From Saccharothrix tamanrassetensis (GTDB lineage Bacteria > Actinomycetota > Actinomycetes > Mycobacteriales > Pseudonocardiaceae): 64,000 bases of DNA. Below the pieces are notes generated by a model. That model made no database searches and had not been told where the DNA came from. It was given only the letters and a program-made list of their open reading frames with translations. A program made the translations under genes and the position numbers. Of the stretch, positions 35,511-44,938 are shown piece by piece (position 1 is the first letter of the stretch; the number at the start of each line of letters is the position of its first letter). The DNA lies in assembly GCF_014203665.1 (NCBI RefSeq), contig NZ_JACHJN010000002.1, forward strand, positions 558,001 to 622,000, written 5' to 3'.

Positions 35511-36098
35511 CAGCCCGTGCGCGGCGGCGAAGGCCACGGCCGTCTCCAGGTCGACCCGAGCCCCGCGCAGGGCGCCCGCGACCAGCCCGTCCGCGCTCAA
35601 CCGCGCGCCGCGCAGGTCCGCACCGTCGAACCGGCAGTCGCGCAGCCGCGCCCCGGTGAGGTCGGCGTCGCGCAGGTCCGCGTCCCGCAGGTCGGCGTTT
35701 TCCAGGTTGGCCTCCCGCAGCCGCAGCCCCTTCAGCGACGCCTTGCGCAGCAACGCCTGCGACAGTCCGACGAGCGTGAGATCGGTCTCCTCCAGCGAGA
35801 CGGACCGCAGCGCGCAGTCGACGAACGTCGAACCCAGCAACGTGCACGCCCGGAACGACGCGGACGCCAGCACGGCCCGGTCGAACCGGCACGACCGGAA
35901 CGCGGTGGCGGTGTGCGCGGAGTCACCCAGGTCCGTGCGGTCGAACCGGCAGTCGGTGAAGGTGCAGCCCGACGTCACCAGTCCCCGCAGGTCGGCTTCG
36001 GTGAAGTCGCAGCGGACGAACGAACGCCCTTCCCACCGCTGTCCGGCCAGCACGGCGTCGCTGTAGTCCTCGTCGGCTTCGATGATGTCCACTGTCAC
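35499..36098 (-). CDS. pentapeptide-repeat protein
   Basis: A 199-residue protein made almost entirely of A(D/N)LxX pentapeptide repeats (for example NLENADLRDADLRDADLTGARL), which fold into a right-handed quadrilateral beta helix. Some such proteins (MfpA, Qnr) mimic DNA and protect gyrase; the sequence alone does not show that role here. Start ATG 36098 (MTVDIIEADEDYSDAVLAGQ). It is convergent with the TNT-fusion gene and divergent from mdh. Confidence 0.88.
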   Translation of the reverse strand: MTVDIIEADEDYSDAVLAGQRWEGRSFVRCDFTEADLRGLVTSGCTFTDCRFDRTDLGDSAHTATAFRSCRFDRAVLASASFRACTLLGSTFVDCALRSVSLEETDLTLVGLSQALLRKASLKGLRLREANLENADLRDADLRDADLTGARLRDCRFDGADLRGARLSADGLVAGALRGARVDLETAVAFAAAHGLRVD

Positions 36099-36125
36099 AC
36101 CTTGTCATCGTTCAGCGGTTGGTAA

Positions 36126-37241
<1,116 letters not shown>

Positions 37242-37250
37242 GTCGCACGT

Positions 37251-37285
37251 CACGAGGGAGCCCGCACATCCGAGGCTCCCTCGTG
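37251..37285 (+). terminator. hairpin terminator after mdh
   Basis: A twelve-base perfect inverted repeat (CACGAGGGAGCC / GGCTCCCTCGTG) with an 11-base loop, nine bases after the mdh stop. Confidence 0.75.
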
Positions 37286-37298
37286 GCATGTTCGGGGC

Positions 37299-38114
37299 GT
37301 GACGAAGAATCCGTGGCCTGTTCCGGAGCCGCAACTCACCGCAGACGTCCACCCGGCGCTGGCCGCGACCGCTCGTGCCGCCGCCCGCGCGTACCAGGAG
37401 GCCCGCCACCTCCACACCCGCGCCGAGCTGCGCGAAGAGGTCGCGGACGGCGCTGACGGCACCCCCACCATGCGGGTCGACGCCATCGTGGAGTTCGCCA
37501 TCGCCGAGGCCGCCGCGCACGTCGGCGCGAACCTGCTGTCCGAAGAGGCCGGGTTCGTGGACAACGGCTCCGCCGCCACCCTGGTCATCGACCCCGTGGA
37601 CGGCTCGGCGAACGCGGCTACCGGCGTCCCGCTGTCCTGCTTCGCCGGCGCGCTGGTCATCGACACCCAACCGGTCGAGGCGCTCACGGTCTGGTTCGAC
37701 ACCGGCCGCGCCTGGTCGGCCAAGGCCGGTCAGCCGACTTCGTTCCGCACGTCCGGCCGCACGCGGCTCAAAGGCGCGTCCATCTGCATGATGCGCCCGA
37801 AGCGCGGCACCGAGGACGCGTGGATGCGGCTGGCCGACGCCGCCGACCGCATCCGGATCCTGTGCACCACCTGCCTGGAGACCATGCTGGTGGCGGAGGG
37901 CGCGGTGGACGCGTTCGCCGACCCCGGCTCGGACACCCATCGCCTGATGGACCTCATCGCAGCCCTGGTCACGGTGCCCGCCGCCGGGGGAGCGCTGCTC
38001 GACCTGCACGGCCGTCCGCTGACCTTCGACCTGGACCTGTCCCGCCGCTGGTCGGGCATCGCCGCCGCGACGCCCGCCCTGGCGGACGAGCTGATCACCA
38101 CGATCCTCGGCTGA
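37299..38114 (+). CDS. inositol monophosphatase-family protein
   Basis: A 271-residue Mg-dependent phosphatase of the IMPase/FBPase superfamily. Metal-binding motifs are visible as SEEAGF (Glu-Glu) and DPVDGSANAATG, the canonical DPxDG(T/S). The C-terminal Asp motif is less clear (VDAFADPGSDTHRLMDLIAAL), so substrate and activity are uncertain. GTG 37299 starts 14 bases after the mdh terminator with a weak ribosome site. Confidence 0.82.
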   Translation: MTKNPWPVPEPQLTADVHPALAATARAAARAYQEARHLHTRAELREEVADGADGTPTMRVDAIVEFAIAEAAAHVGANLLSEEAGFVDNGSAATLVIDPVDGSANAATGVPLSCFAGALVIDTQPVEALTVWFDTGRAWSAKAGQPTSFRTSGRTRLKGASICMMRPKRGTEDAWMRLADAADRIRILCTTCLETMLVAEGAVDAFADPGSDTHRLMDLIAALVTVPAAGGALLDLHGRPLTFDLDLSRRWSGIAAATPALADELITTILG

Positions 38115-38270
38115 CCGACAGTCGGCGAGACGATCACCAGGATCGTCGCCGGACCGAAGATCGGCAGGCCGACGGCCACAGTCCTCGACCGGCCGACAGT
38201 CGGCGAGCCAACCATCGCAGTCGTCGGTGGGCCGACGATCGGCGAGCGGATCGTCGTGAGCACGATCAAG
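38115..38270. repeat. four 39-bp tandem repeats
   Basis: Four imperfect units begin at 38115, 38154, 38193 and 38232, exactly 39 bases apart. Each begins with a near-palindrome of the form CCGAC-A-GTCGG, CCGAAGATCGG or CCGACGATCGG. The first unit also holds GACGATC-ACCAG-GATCGTC, a seven-base hairpin. The array fills the gap between the stops of two convergent genes. Confidence 0.85.
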
Positions 38271-39177
38271 CGGTGGTGCGGTACCACTCGGCGGTGCGCC
38301 TGACGGCCTTCTCGTGCGGCGTCACGGGCAGCGGCCCGAACGTCTTCTCGAACGCCGAGTGGTCCACCACCCACGGCTTGGACTGCTGGTGGCCGAGTTC
38401 GCCCATCCCCCGCAGCCGCTTGTCGAACAACGCGCCGACCGTCACGGTGGACCGCGGCAGCCGCAACGGCTTGCGCGCGTTCCCCACCACCCGCCCGACC
38501 AGCCCGATGAAGTCCCGCACGCTCAACGTCTCGGCGGCGGGCGTGTGCCAGCTCCGGCCGTCCGCCCGCGCGTCGTCGCCGAGCACGATCTGCGCGCGGG
38601 CGGTGTCGGCGAGGTAGGCGAAGGTGTGCGGCACGTCCAGCGGCCCGAACCACATCGGCTGCTTGCCCCGTGCCAGCGGCTTCAGCACCAGTTCACCGGG
38701 CAGCGACCCGACGCCGCCGGGGCCGTAGTAGTCGCTGGACCGGCTGAGGACGATCGGCACGGACGCCTGCCGCAAGCGTTTGCCCAACGTGCTGCGCAGC
38801 TTCTCCTTCGGCCCGACCGGGCGTTCCGGCGTCTCCTCGGTGATCGGCCCCGACACCGGACCGTATGCGTACAGATTGTCTGCCAGAACCAGTTTCGCGC
38901 CGACTGTCTCCGCGCCGACGATCACGTTCCCGGAGATCGTCGGCAGCATGTCCACCCAGCTCGTGTACGGCACGTTGGCGGCCAGGTGGATCACCGACGC
39001 CCCACGCACGGCTTCGACCGTCGCGGCCCGGTCCATCAGGTCCGCCCGCACGTCCTGCGCACCCTCCGGCACACCGCCCGACCTGGTGACCGCGCGGACC
39101 CGGCGCCCCTCGGCCACCAGCTGCCGGGTGATCTCGCGACCGATGCCCCGACCCGCACCCAACACGACCACCGTCAT
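38266..39177 (-). CDS. NAD-dependent epimerase/dehydratase-family protein
   Basis: A 303-residue short-chain/extended SDR oxidoreductase. The N-terminal Rossmann motif is VVLGAGRGIGREI (GxGxxG type). A Tyr in ADNLYAYGPV resembles the SDR catalytic region but without the usual YxxxK, so activity on a sugar nucleotide is doubtful. Start ATG 39177. It is divergent from a TetR regulator across a 79-base gap holding a large palindrome, implying induction by a ligand. Confidence 0.82.
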   Translation of the reverse strand: MTVVVLGAGRGIGREITRQLVAEGRRVRAVTRSGGVPEGAQDVRADLMDRAATVEAVRGASVIHLAANVPYTSWVDMLPTISGNVIVGAETVGAKLVLADNLYAYGPVSGPITEETPERPVGPKEKLRSTLGKRLRQASVPIVLSRSSDYYGPGGVGSLPGELVLKPLARGKQPMWFGPLDVPHTFAYLADTARAQIVLGDDARADGRSWHTPAAETLSVRDFIGLVGRVVGNARKPLRLPRSTVTVGALFDKRLRGMGELGHQQSKPWVVDHSAFEKTFGPLPVTPHEKAVRRTAEWYRTTA

Positions 39178-39195
39178 GACGCCTCCCCTGACTGC

Positions 39196-39232
39196 CTCTA
39201 ACTTCTGTTAGAAGTTCTAACACAAGTTAGAG
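39196..39232. promoter_or_regulatory. 37-bp palindromic operator
   Basis: An interrupted palindrome centred on 39214. Outer arms CTCTAACTT (39196-39204) and AAGTTAGAG (39224-39232) are perfect, and the inner GTTAGAAGTTCTAAC (39207-39221) is a perfect 15-base palindrome. It lies in the gap between the epimerase-like and TetR genes and is strikingly AT-rich for this genome: a strong candidate TetR operator controlling both. Confidence 0.8.
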
Positions 39233-39256
39233 TGTCTTTGTCAAGGAGGTGGCACG

Positions 39257-39937
39257 GTGGTCGGCACGCGACGCGAGCGGTACCGCGAGGAGACGAAGGA
39301 CGAGGCCAAGCGCATCGCGCTGGAGCAACTCGCCGAACTCGGCGTGGGGGGCATCTCGGTCAACGCCATCGCCAAGCGCATGGGTGTGACCGGCCCGGCG
39401 CTCTACCGGTACTTCAAGAACCGCGACGACCTGCTCACCGAGCTGATCCGGGACGCCTGGAGCGACCTCGCGGACACCGTCGAGGCGGGCGCGACGTCGA
39501 GCCGGAGCCGACCTCCCCGCGAGCGCGTGCACGGATTCGGCCAGGCGTTCCGCGAGTGGGCGCTGGCCCAACCCCACCGCTACCTGCTGCTCTTCGGCAC
39601 ACCGCTGCCCGGCTACCACGCGCCGCAGGACACCATCGCGCTCGCGCACCGCACGACGAGCGCGTTCATCAGCGTCCTGGCCGACGTGTACGCCGACCGG
39701 CCCGCGGCCGAGCTGTCCACGCTGGACGGACAGCTCGCGGCCTGGACGCGTTCACGGGGCGAGGGCGACCTGCACCCCGCCGTGCCGCTCACCGCCCTGC
39801 GGGCGTTCACCAGGCTGCACGGCGTGCTCAGCCTGGAGGTGTCGGGCCAGTTCGGCCCGATGGGGTTCGACCCGGCGCTGCTGTACCGCGCCGAGCTGGA
39901 ATCCCTGATCGGGGTCTCCGACCCCGGTCCGGACTAG
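39257..39937 (+). CDS. TetR-family transcriptional regulator
   Basis: A 226-residue regulator. The HTH spans residues ~12-60 (EAKRIALEQLAELGVGGISVNAIAKRMGVTGPALYRYFKNRDDLL). The C-terminal half resembles the TetR_C domain of actinobacterial AcrR-type repressors. GTG 39257 has AAGGAGG upstream at 39243-39249. The palindrome just before it is the likely binding site. It overlaps the convergent DUF1918 gene by four bases at the 3' end. Confidence 0.92.
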   Translation: MVGTRRERYREETKDEAKRIALEQLAELGVGGISVNAIAKRMGVTGPALYRYFKNRDDLLTELIRDAWSDLADTVEAGATSSRSRPPRERVHGFGQAFREWALAQPHRYLLLFGTPLPGYHAPQDTIALAHRTTSAFISVLADVYADRPAAELSTLDGQLAAWTRSRGEGDLHPAVPLTALRAFTRLHGVLSLEVSGQFGPMGFDPALLYRAELESLIGVSDPGPD

Positions 39938-40125
39938 TCGCCGGTCCGGGGCTCGACCAGGCAGTCGGGGCCGGGGTAGACCAGCCCTTCGTGGCCGTCG
40001 GAGAAGCGGACCAGGTACGGCGGAGCACCTTCCTGCCCGCGGACTTCCAGGATCTCGCCGATGCGCTCGTCGAGACCCACCGCGCGGCTGTGGACGTGCA
40101 ACCGGTCGCCTACTATCGCGTGCAT
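39934..40125 (-). CDS. DUF1918 small protein
   Basis: A 63-residue protein starting MHAIVGDRLHVHSRAVG and containing PPYLVRFSDGHEGLVYPGPD, the recognisable DUF1918 core (SH3-like barrel; role unknown). The ATG at 40125 is chosen over 40134 by comparison with the family. It stands alone, convergent with the TetR gene. Confidence 0.85.
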   Translation of the reverse strand: MHAIVGDRLHVHSRAVGLDERIGEILEVRGQEGAPPYLVRFSDGHEGLVYPGPDCLVEPRTGD

Positions 40126-40223
40126 CTGCGACACCTCCGGTGCGTCAGAGCGTAGGACTGTTCCGAAGGTACCGACAGACCGGCGATTCCGCTCAGCGCG
40201 CGACTACGCGCGGCCGGTGGGGG

Positions 40224-40622
40224 TCAGCTGCCGCAGGCGGCGGTCAGCTTGGCGGCCTGGTCCAGCTTCTTCTGCGACCACTCGGCGAACTGGGCCGGGT
40301 TCAGGTCGTTGAGCGTCACGTTCGACATCGTCTCCGAGACCCCGTTGATGGCGTCCTTGAGCGTGGCGTCGCCCGCCTTCTCCGCGAGCTTGCCCAACTC
40401 GTCGGCCTTCGCCTGGGTCTCCTGCACCGCCTTCTGCGGGTCGCTCACGTTCGGCGTGAAGCCGGCCAGCGCGACCGCCTCGATGCACAGCTGCGCCTTG
40501 TCGGCGGCCTGCCCGACCTGGTTGGCGGTGTCGTTGGCCTGCTGCACCGCCTCACACCCGGTCACCGCGCCGACGAGCCCCAGCGCCAGCAGGATGGTGG
40601 CGACCGGACGACCTGCGCGCAT
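40224..40622 (-). CDS. small lipoprotein
   Basis: A 132-residue exported lipoprotein. The signal peptide ends in a lipobox GAVTGC at about residue 23, after a basic start (MRAGRP) and a hydrophobic core. The mature part is helical with no recognised domain and one further Cys pair (QLCIEAVAL near 50 and a terminal ACGS). It lies on the same strand downstream of the ABC exporter genes, 48 bases away, but may have its own promoter. Function unknown. Confidence 0.8.
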   Translation of the reverse strand: MRAGRPVATILLALGLVGAVTGCEAVQQANDTANQVGQAADKAQLCIEAVALAGFTPNVSDPQKAVQETQAKADELGKLAEKAGDATLKDAINGVSETMSNVTLNDLNPAQFAEWSQKKLDQAAKLTAACGS

Positions 40623-40670
40623 GGCTACTCCTGAGTACTCGGGTGTGCTCGGTGACCGTTTCGCCCGACT

Positions 40671-41627
40671 CTACCGACGCGCGTACAGCCTGCGCACCAC
40701 ATCGTCGATCTCAGGTTCCTCCACGACGAGGTCGTGCACCTCGGCGCGGGTCGCCACGGCCGCGATCAGGGCCGCCGCAGTGGTTTCGTCCCGCCGGAAC
40801 GTGAGGTGCTGTCGCAGTCCGCCCAGCTCCGACCGCACCGCCACGACGCCCGCCAGGTCGCCCAGCGGGTCGGCGGGCTTCTCCAGGTCCACGACCAGCA
40901 CCCGCTCCGGCGCGACCTCGGCCCGCAGTTCCTCCAGCGGTCCGTCGGCGAGCACCGTGCCCCGGTCGATCACCACGAGCCGCGGGCACAGCCGTTCGAT
41001 GTCGTCCAGGTCGTGCGTGGTGAGCAGCAGCGTCGTGCCGCGGGTGGTGTTGAGGTCGGCCAGGAACTCGCGGAGCCGTTCCTTGGATTCCAGGTCGAGC
41101 CCGATCGTGGGTTCGTCCAGCACCAGCAGTTCGGGGCCGTGCAGCAGGGACGCGGTCACCTCGCCGCGCATCCGCTGGCCCAACGACAACTGGCGCACCG
41201 GCCGGTCGAGGAAGCCCGACAGCTCCAGCAGTTCCACGCACTCGCGCAGGCGGCGGGCGTAGTCGGCCGCGCCCACCCGGTAGATCGCCCGCAGCAGGTC
41301 GAAGCTGTCCCGCAGCGGCAGGTCCCACCAGAGCTGGCTGCGCTGCCCGAACACCACCCCGATCCGCCGCGTCAGCTCGCGCCGCGACCGGGAGGGGTCG
41401 ACGCCGGACACCCGCACGTGCCCGGAGGTCGGCACCAGGATGCCGGTCAACATCTTGATGGTGGTCGACTTCCCGGCCCCGTTCGGCCCGACGTACCCGA
41501 CCGCCTCCCCGGCGGCGACGTCGAACGACACCGAGTCGACCGCCCGCACGGTCCGCCTGGTCCGCCGGAACCGCCCCGTCCTGGTCGTCACCGCGAACTC
41601 GCGGCACAGCTCCCGCACTTCGATCAT
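40671..41627 (-). CDS. ABC transporter ATP-binding protein
   Basis: A 318-residue nucleotide-binding subunit driving the two permeases encoded upstream. Walker A is GPNGAGKST, the signature LSLGQRMRGE (Q-loop at FGQRSQLWW), Walker B LLVLDEPTIGLD, and the switch His is in LTTHD. Starting MIEVRELCREFAV, ATG 41627, overlapping the permease stop by four bases. The family resembles the DUF990-type ABC-2 exporters (a DrrA-like branch). Substrate unknown. Confidence 0.93.
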   Translation of the reverse strand: MIEVRELCREFAVTTRTGRFRRTRRTVRAVDSVSFDVAAGEAVGYVGPNGAGKSTTIKMLTGILVPTSGHVRVSGVDPSRSRRELTRRIGVVFGQRSQLWWDLPLRDSFDLLRAIYRVGAADYARRLRECVELLELSGFLDRPVRQLSLGQRMRGEVTASLLHGPELLVLDEPTIGLDLESKERLREFLADLNTTRGTTLLLTTHDLDDIERLCPRLVVIDRGTVLADGPLEELRAEVAPERVLVVDLEKPADPLGDLAGVVAVRSELGGLRQHLTFRRDETTAAALIAAVATRAEVHDLVVEEPEIDDVVRRLYARR

Positions 41628-42421
41628 GACCCGGTCCCTCGGTAGTGGCGAACGGCGAACCGCCACACCAGCCCGGCCACGCAGGCGGCGGCGAGTGCGA
41701 CGAGAGGTGCGATCCAGCCCAGGAAAGCCGGGCCTCCCAACGGATCCGCTCGGCCCAGCAGCGCCAGGCCGGGGTAGTAGGCGACGAACGCGCCGGGCAC
41801 CACGAAGGCCATGAAACGCCGCAGCCACCCGGAGTACACGGTGATCGGGTAAGACGTGAAGGAGTTGCTGCCGTGCGTGACGGCGTTGGCCAACTCCTGC
41901 GCTTCGACCAGCCAGAAGCTGACGGCACAGGCCACGATCCACACCGCCGAGAAGATCACCGCACCCGCGAGCGGCGTGACGACGACCAGCAGCACGGTCC
42001 ACGGGGACCACGCGATGTCGTTGTGCGTCAAGGCGAACGCCATCGTGATGATCCCCGCGGCAACGCGGCCCGCCCGGCGCAGCCGCACGTCCGAGGCCAT
42101 CACCTGGGGCAGGGTTCCCAAGGGGCGCAACAGGAGGACGTCGAACTTCCCGGTGCGGATGTAGTCGGGCAGTTCGTTCAGCTGCCCGGCCACCAAGTCC
42201 GCGATGCCGAACGCGGTGCCCGCGAACGCGTACAGCAGTACGACCTCGGACGCGGAGAACCCGCCCAGCGCGTCGACCCGGCTGAACACCACGAGGATGA
42301 CCACCAGCTCGATGGCCTGCGCGAACGCCTGCCCCAGGCACTCCAGCGCGAACGAGACCCGGTAGGACATCTGGCCGCGCAGGCGTGCCGCGACGAGCTT
42401 CGGGTAGATCCGGTCACCCAC
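41624..42421 (-). CDS. ABC-2 type permease
   Basis: A 265-residue membrane protein with six hydrophobic segments, belonging to the ABC-2/DUF990-like permeases. The segment TGKFDVLLLRPLGTLPQVMASD is typical of the conserved cytoplasmic loop in this family. It overlaps the downstream ATPase gene by four bases and the upstream permease by eight, so the three genes form one operon. Confidence 0.87.
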   Translation of the reverse strand: MGDRIYPKLVAARLRGQMSYRVSFALECLGQAFAQAIELVVILVVFSRVDALGGFSASEVVLLYAFAGTAFGIADLVAGQLNELPDYIRTGKFDVLLLRPLGTLPQVMASDVRLRRAGRVAAGIITMAFALTHNDIAWSPWTVLLVVVTPLAGAVIFSAVWIVACAVSFWLVEAQELANAVTHGSNSFTSYPITVYSGWLRRFMAFVVPGAFVAYYPGLALLGRADPLGGPAFLGWIAPLVALAAACVAGLVWRFAVRHYRGTGS

Positions 42422-43217
42422 CCTGCACCACCACCTTCCGCACGGCCCGCTGGAGCACCAGGTGTCCGGCCACCGACAACACGACCGCCCAGAAGAGCTG
42501 ATGCCCCAAGGCTGTCCACTGTGGATCGTGGCTCAGGTAGACGTCGATCGGCGCCTGGATGATGGCCGGGAAGGGCGTGGCCCACAGCACGTCCTGAGCC
42601 CAGTCGGGGAAGAACGACAGCGGCACGCCCAGCCCGCAGAAGGCACTGGTGGCGACCACGTGGAAGCTCTCCACCCCACGACTGTCCAACAGCCAGAACG
42701 CGGTGGCGTTCACCAGGAACCGGAGGCCGAAGCTGACCACCAGTGCCAACAGCGCGCTGACCGCGAACAACGGCCAGGCGGCGACTTCGGGCCACTGGAA
42801 CGGGAACAGCAGCGCCCCGACCAGCACCGGCGGGACCAGCCGCACGAACAGCGAGAACCCGGCCCGCCCGACGTCCTCGGCGAACAACGCGGCCTGGAGG
42901 TGCCACGGCCGGTAGAGGTCGACCACGACGTCCCCGGTGCGGATGCGTCCGGCCAGCCGGGCGTCGCCCCAGAGCTGGACGAACGCGAGCAGGCCCTGTC
43001 CCAGCCAGACGTACGCGACGGCGGCGGGCACGTCGTACCCGGCAACCGGGGCTGCGCCCACCACCGCGATCATCACGGCGGTCCGGAGCAGGCCGAACAT
43101 GACGTTCGCGGCCAGGCCGGCGAACATCGCTTGTCGATAGTTGGAGTAACGGCGGAATCCGGCGAGCGCAAGCTGCGCGTAGGAGCGCACGTCTAGCAAC
43201 CCTAGGAACCGGCGCAA
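42414..43217 (-). CDS. ABC-2 type permease
   Basis: A 267-residue membrane protein, the second permease of the exporter, with six hydrophobic segments and the parallel loop RTGDVVVDLYRPWHLQAALFAEDVGR. It is the first gene of the operon. The start at 43217 (MRRFLGLLDVRSYAQ) may be upstream of the true one; GTG within DVRSYAQLAL is possible. Confidence 0.85.
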   Translation of the reverse strand: MRRFLGLLDVRSYAQLALAGFRRYSNYRQAMFAGLAANVMFGLLRTAVMIAVVGAAPVAGYDVPAAVAYVWLGQGLLAFVQLWGDARLAGRIRTGDVVVDLYRPWHLQAALFAEDVGRAGFSLFVRLVPPVLVGALLFPFQWPEVAAWPLFAVSALLALVVSFGLRFLVNATAFWLLDSRGVESFHVVATSAFCGLGVPLSFFPDWAQDVLWATPFPAIIQAPIDVYLSHDPQWTALGHQLFWAVVLSVAGHLVLQRAVRKVVVQGG

Positions 43218-43318
43218 ACGCTTTTCGGTGCGTGGGTGTCCTAATCGGACGGAAGTCCGATGTGTCCGTCAGATGTGGCCGTTGCCGTGTCTGCCGGCTG
43301 TGCCCGCTGCCGTGTCCG

Positions 43319-43627
43319 TCAGCGGGGTGCGGCGAGCACGCCGTCGAGCAGGCCGGGGTAGAGGGCGTCGAGGTCCTCGCGGCGCAGGGTGCTGATCCGC
43401 GACGTCCCACGAGGTGTCACGTGGACGACGCCGGCCTCGCGCAGCGTGCGCACGTGGTGGGTCAGCGTGGAGGCGGTCACGCCCAGGTCCAGCAACCCGC
43501 ACGAGATGCCTTCCGCGCATTCCGCGAGGGCGCGGACGATCCGCAGCCGGACCGGGTCGGCGAGCGCGTGCAGCACGGCCTCGATCCGCATCTCGTCGCG
43601 CGCGGGGTGGGGCAGGACGGCCTTCAT
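43319..43627 (-). CDS. ArsR-family transcriptional regulator
   Basis: A 102-residue winged-helix repressor. The pattern ALADPVRLRIVRALAE...ASTLTHHVRTLREAGVVHVTPRGTSRISTLRREDL is typical of ArsR/SmtB proteins. The classic metal-binding ELCVC motif is absent, so the signal is probably not a metal via alpha-3. It is divergent from an MFS transporter gene 84 bases away, presumably its target. Confidence 0.9.
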   Translation of the reverse strand: MKAVLPHPARDEMRIEAVLHALADPVRLRIVRALAECAEGISCGLLDLGVTASTLTHHVRTLREAGVVHVTPRGTSRISTLRREDLDALYPGLLDGVLAAPR

Positions 43628-43637
43628 GAGGCCATCT

Positions 43638-43653
43638 TACGATACCGGTCGTA
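43638..43653. promoter_or_regulatory. possible ArsR operator
   Basis: TACGA and TCGTA flank a six-base centre in the 84-base gap between the ArsR and MFS genes. The gap is AT-richer than its surroundings and is followed by another CGTAGTACG element (43677-43685). Confidence 0.35.
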
Positions 43654-43711
43654 CTTTGATGGTTCTCGTAGTACGGTTTTCGTCGAAATACTGGCCCACG
43701 GGGGGATCCAC

Positions 43712-44938
43712 ATGTCCGGCCGCACATACCTGCTCACCGCCGGCGCGTTCGCCGTTGGCACCAGCGCGCACATCGTCTCCGGCGTCCTGCCCGCCGTGAG
43801 CCGGGAGCTGCACGTCTCGCACGCCACCGCAGGCCAACTGCTCACCGCGTTCGCCATCGCCTACGCGATCTCGTCGCCCCTGCTCGCCGCCGTCACCGGC
43901 CGCTGGGAACGCCGCACCCTGCTGGTCACCGCGCTCGGGGTGTCCGTCGTGGGCAACGTGCTCGCCGCCCTCGCCCCCAACTACCCGTTGCTGATGGCGG
44001 CACGGGTCATCACCGCCCTCGGTGCCGCCGCCTACACGCCGGGCGCGACGCTCATGGCCACCGTGCTCAGCCCACCGGAACACCGCGGGCGTGCCGTCGC
44101 GCTGGTCTTCGGCGGCCTGACGTTCGCGCTGGTGATCGGTGTCCCGGCGGGCAGCCTGCTGGGCGGTCCGCTCGGCTACCAGGGCGTGTTCGGGCTGATC
44201 GCGGGCGTCACGGCGATCGCTGCGGTGGCCGTGCGACTGGGTTTGCCGCGCGTCGACCCGCAGCCTGCCGTGGGCCTGCGGGAACGCTTCGCACCCGTTG
44301 CGGACCGGCGCGTGGTCATGGTGCTGTCGCTCAGCGTGCTCGCGTGCCTCTCGGTGTTCGCGGTGTTCAACTACATCGCGCCGCTGCTCACCGCCACTGC
44401 GCACGTGGAAGGCGCGGTGATCAGCGCACTGCTGGTGGCCTACGGCGTCGGCGGGGCGTTCGGCAACTGGGCGGCCGGTCGGCTCACGGACCGGTTCGAG
44501 ACCCGCAAGCTCCTCGTGGTGCTGTTCGGCTTCTTCACCGTCGTGCTGGCCACCCTGCCGCTGACCATGACCACCGTGGTGGGCGCGGCCGTGGCGCTGT
44601 TCGTGTGGGGCGCGCTGACGTGGGCGGCGAACCCGCCGATCCAGGCGTGGCTGATCGAACTGGCCCCGGCGAACAGCGGCCTGCTGCTGTCCCTCAACGC
44701 GTCCGCGATCTACCTGGGCGTCGGGTTGTCCGGCGTGCTCGGCGGCCTGGTGATCAGCTGGGTCGGCCTGCTGCCGCTGGCCCCGATCGCCGCACTGCTC
44801 GCCGTGGTCGCGCTGGTCCTGCTCGTCTTCGCCGTGCGGCCCCCGCGCGGCCCGCAGGAGCCGCGAGACTCTCAGGACCCGAACGCGCTGGTGGTCATCT
44901 CGCCCGAGTCGGGGTCCTTGGCGAAGCAGTGGAAGTAG
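43712..44938 (+). CDS. MFS-family transporter (drug-exporter type)
   Basis: A 408-residue permease with twelve predicted helices, resembling the AraJ/Cmx-type drug exporters: SAHIVSGVLPAVSRELHVSHATAGQLLTAFAIAYAISSPLLAAVTGRWERR shows the typical helix 1-2 and RxxR loop pattern. ATG 43712 has a G-rich ribosome site. It is divergent from ArsR, its likely repressor. Its 3' end overlaps the convergent kinase gene by 67 bases. Confidence 0.9.
   Translation: MSGRTYLLTAGAFAVGTSAHIVSGVLPAVSRELHVSHATAGQLLTAFAIAYAISSPLLAAVTGRWERRTLLVTALGVSVVGNVLAALAPNYPLLMAARVITALGAAAYTPGATLMATVLSPPEHRGRAVALVFGGLTFALVIGVPAGSLLGGPLGYQGVFGLIAGVTAIAAVAVRLGLPRVDPQPAVGLRERFAPVADRRVVMVLSLSVLACLSVFAVFNYIAPLLTATAHVEGAVISALLVAYGVGGAFGNWAAGRLTDRFETRKLLVVLFGFFTVVLATLPLTMTTVVGAAVALFVWGALTWAANPPIQAWLIELAPANSGLLLSLNASAIYLGVGLSGVLGGLVISWVGLLPLAPIAALLAVVALVLLVFAVRPPRGPQEPRDSQDPNALVVISPESGSLAKQWK

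Noticed and set aside
38115..38270. CRISPR-like array
   Set aside because: The 39-base units are contiguous imperfect tandem repeats without unique spacers, and no cas genes are in the window.
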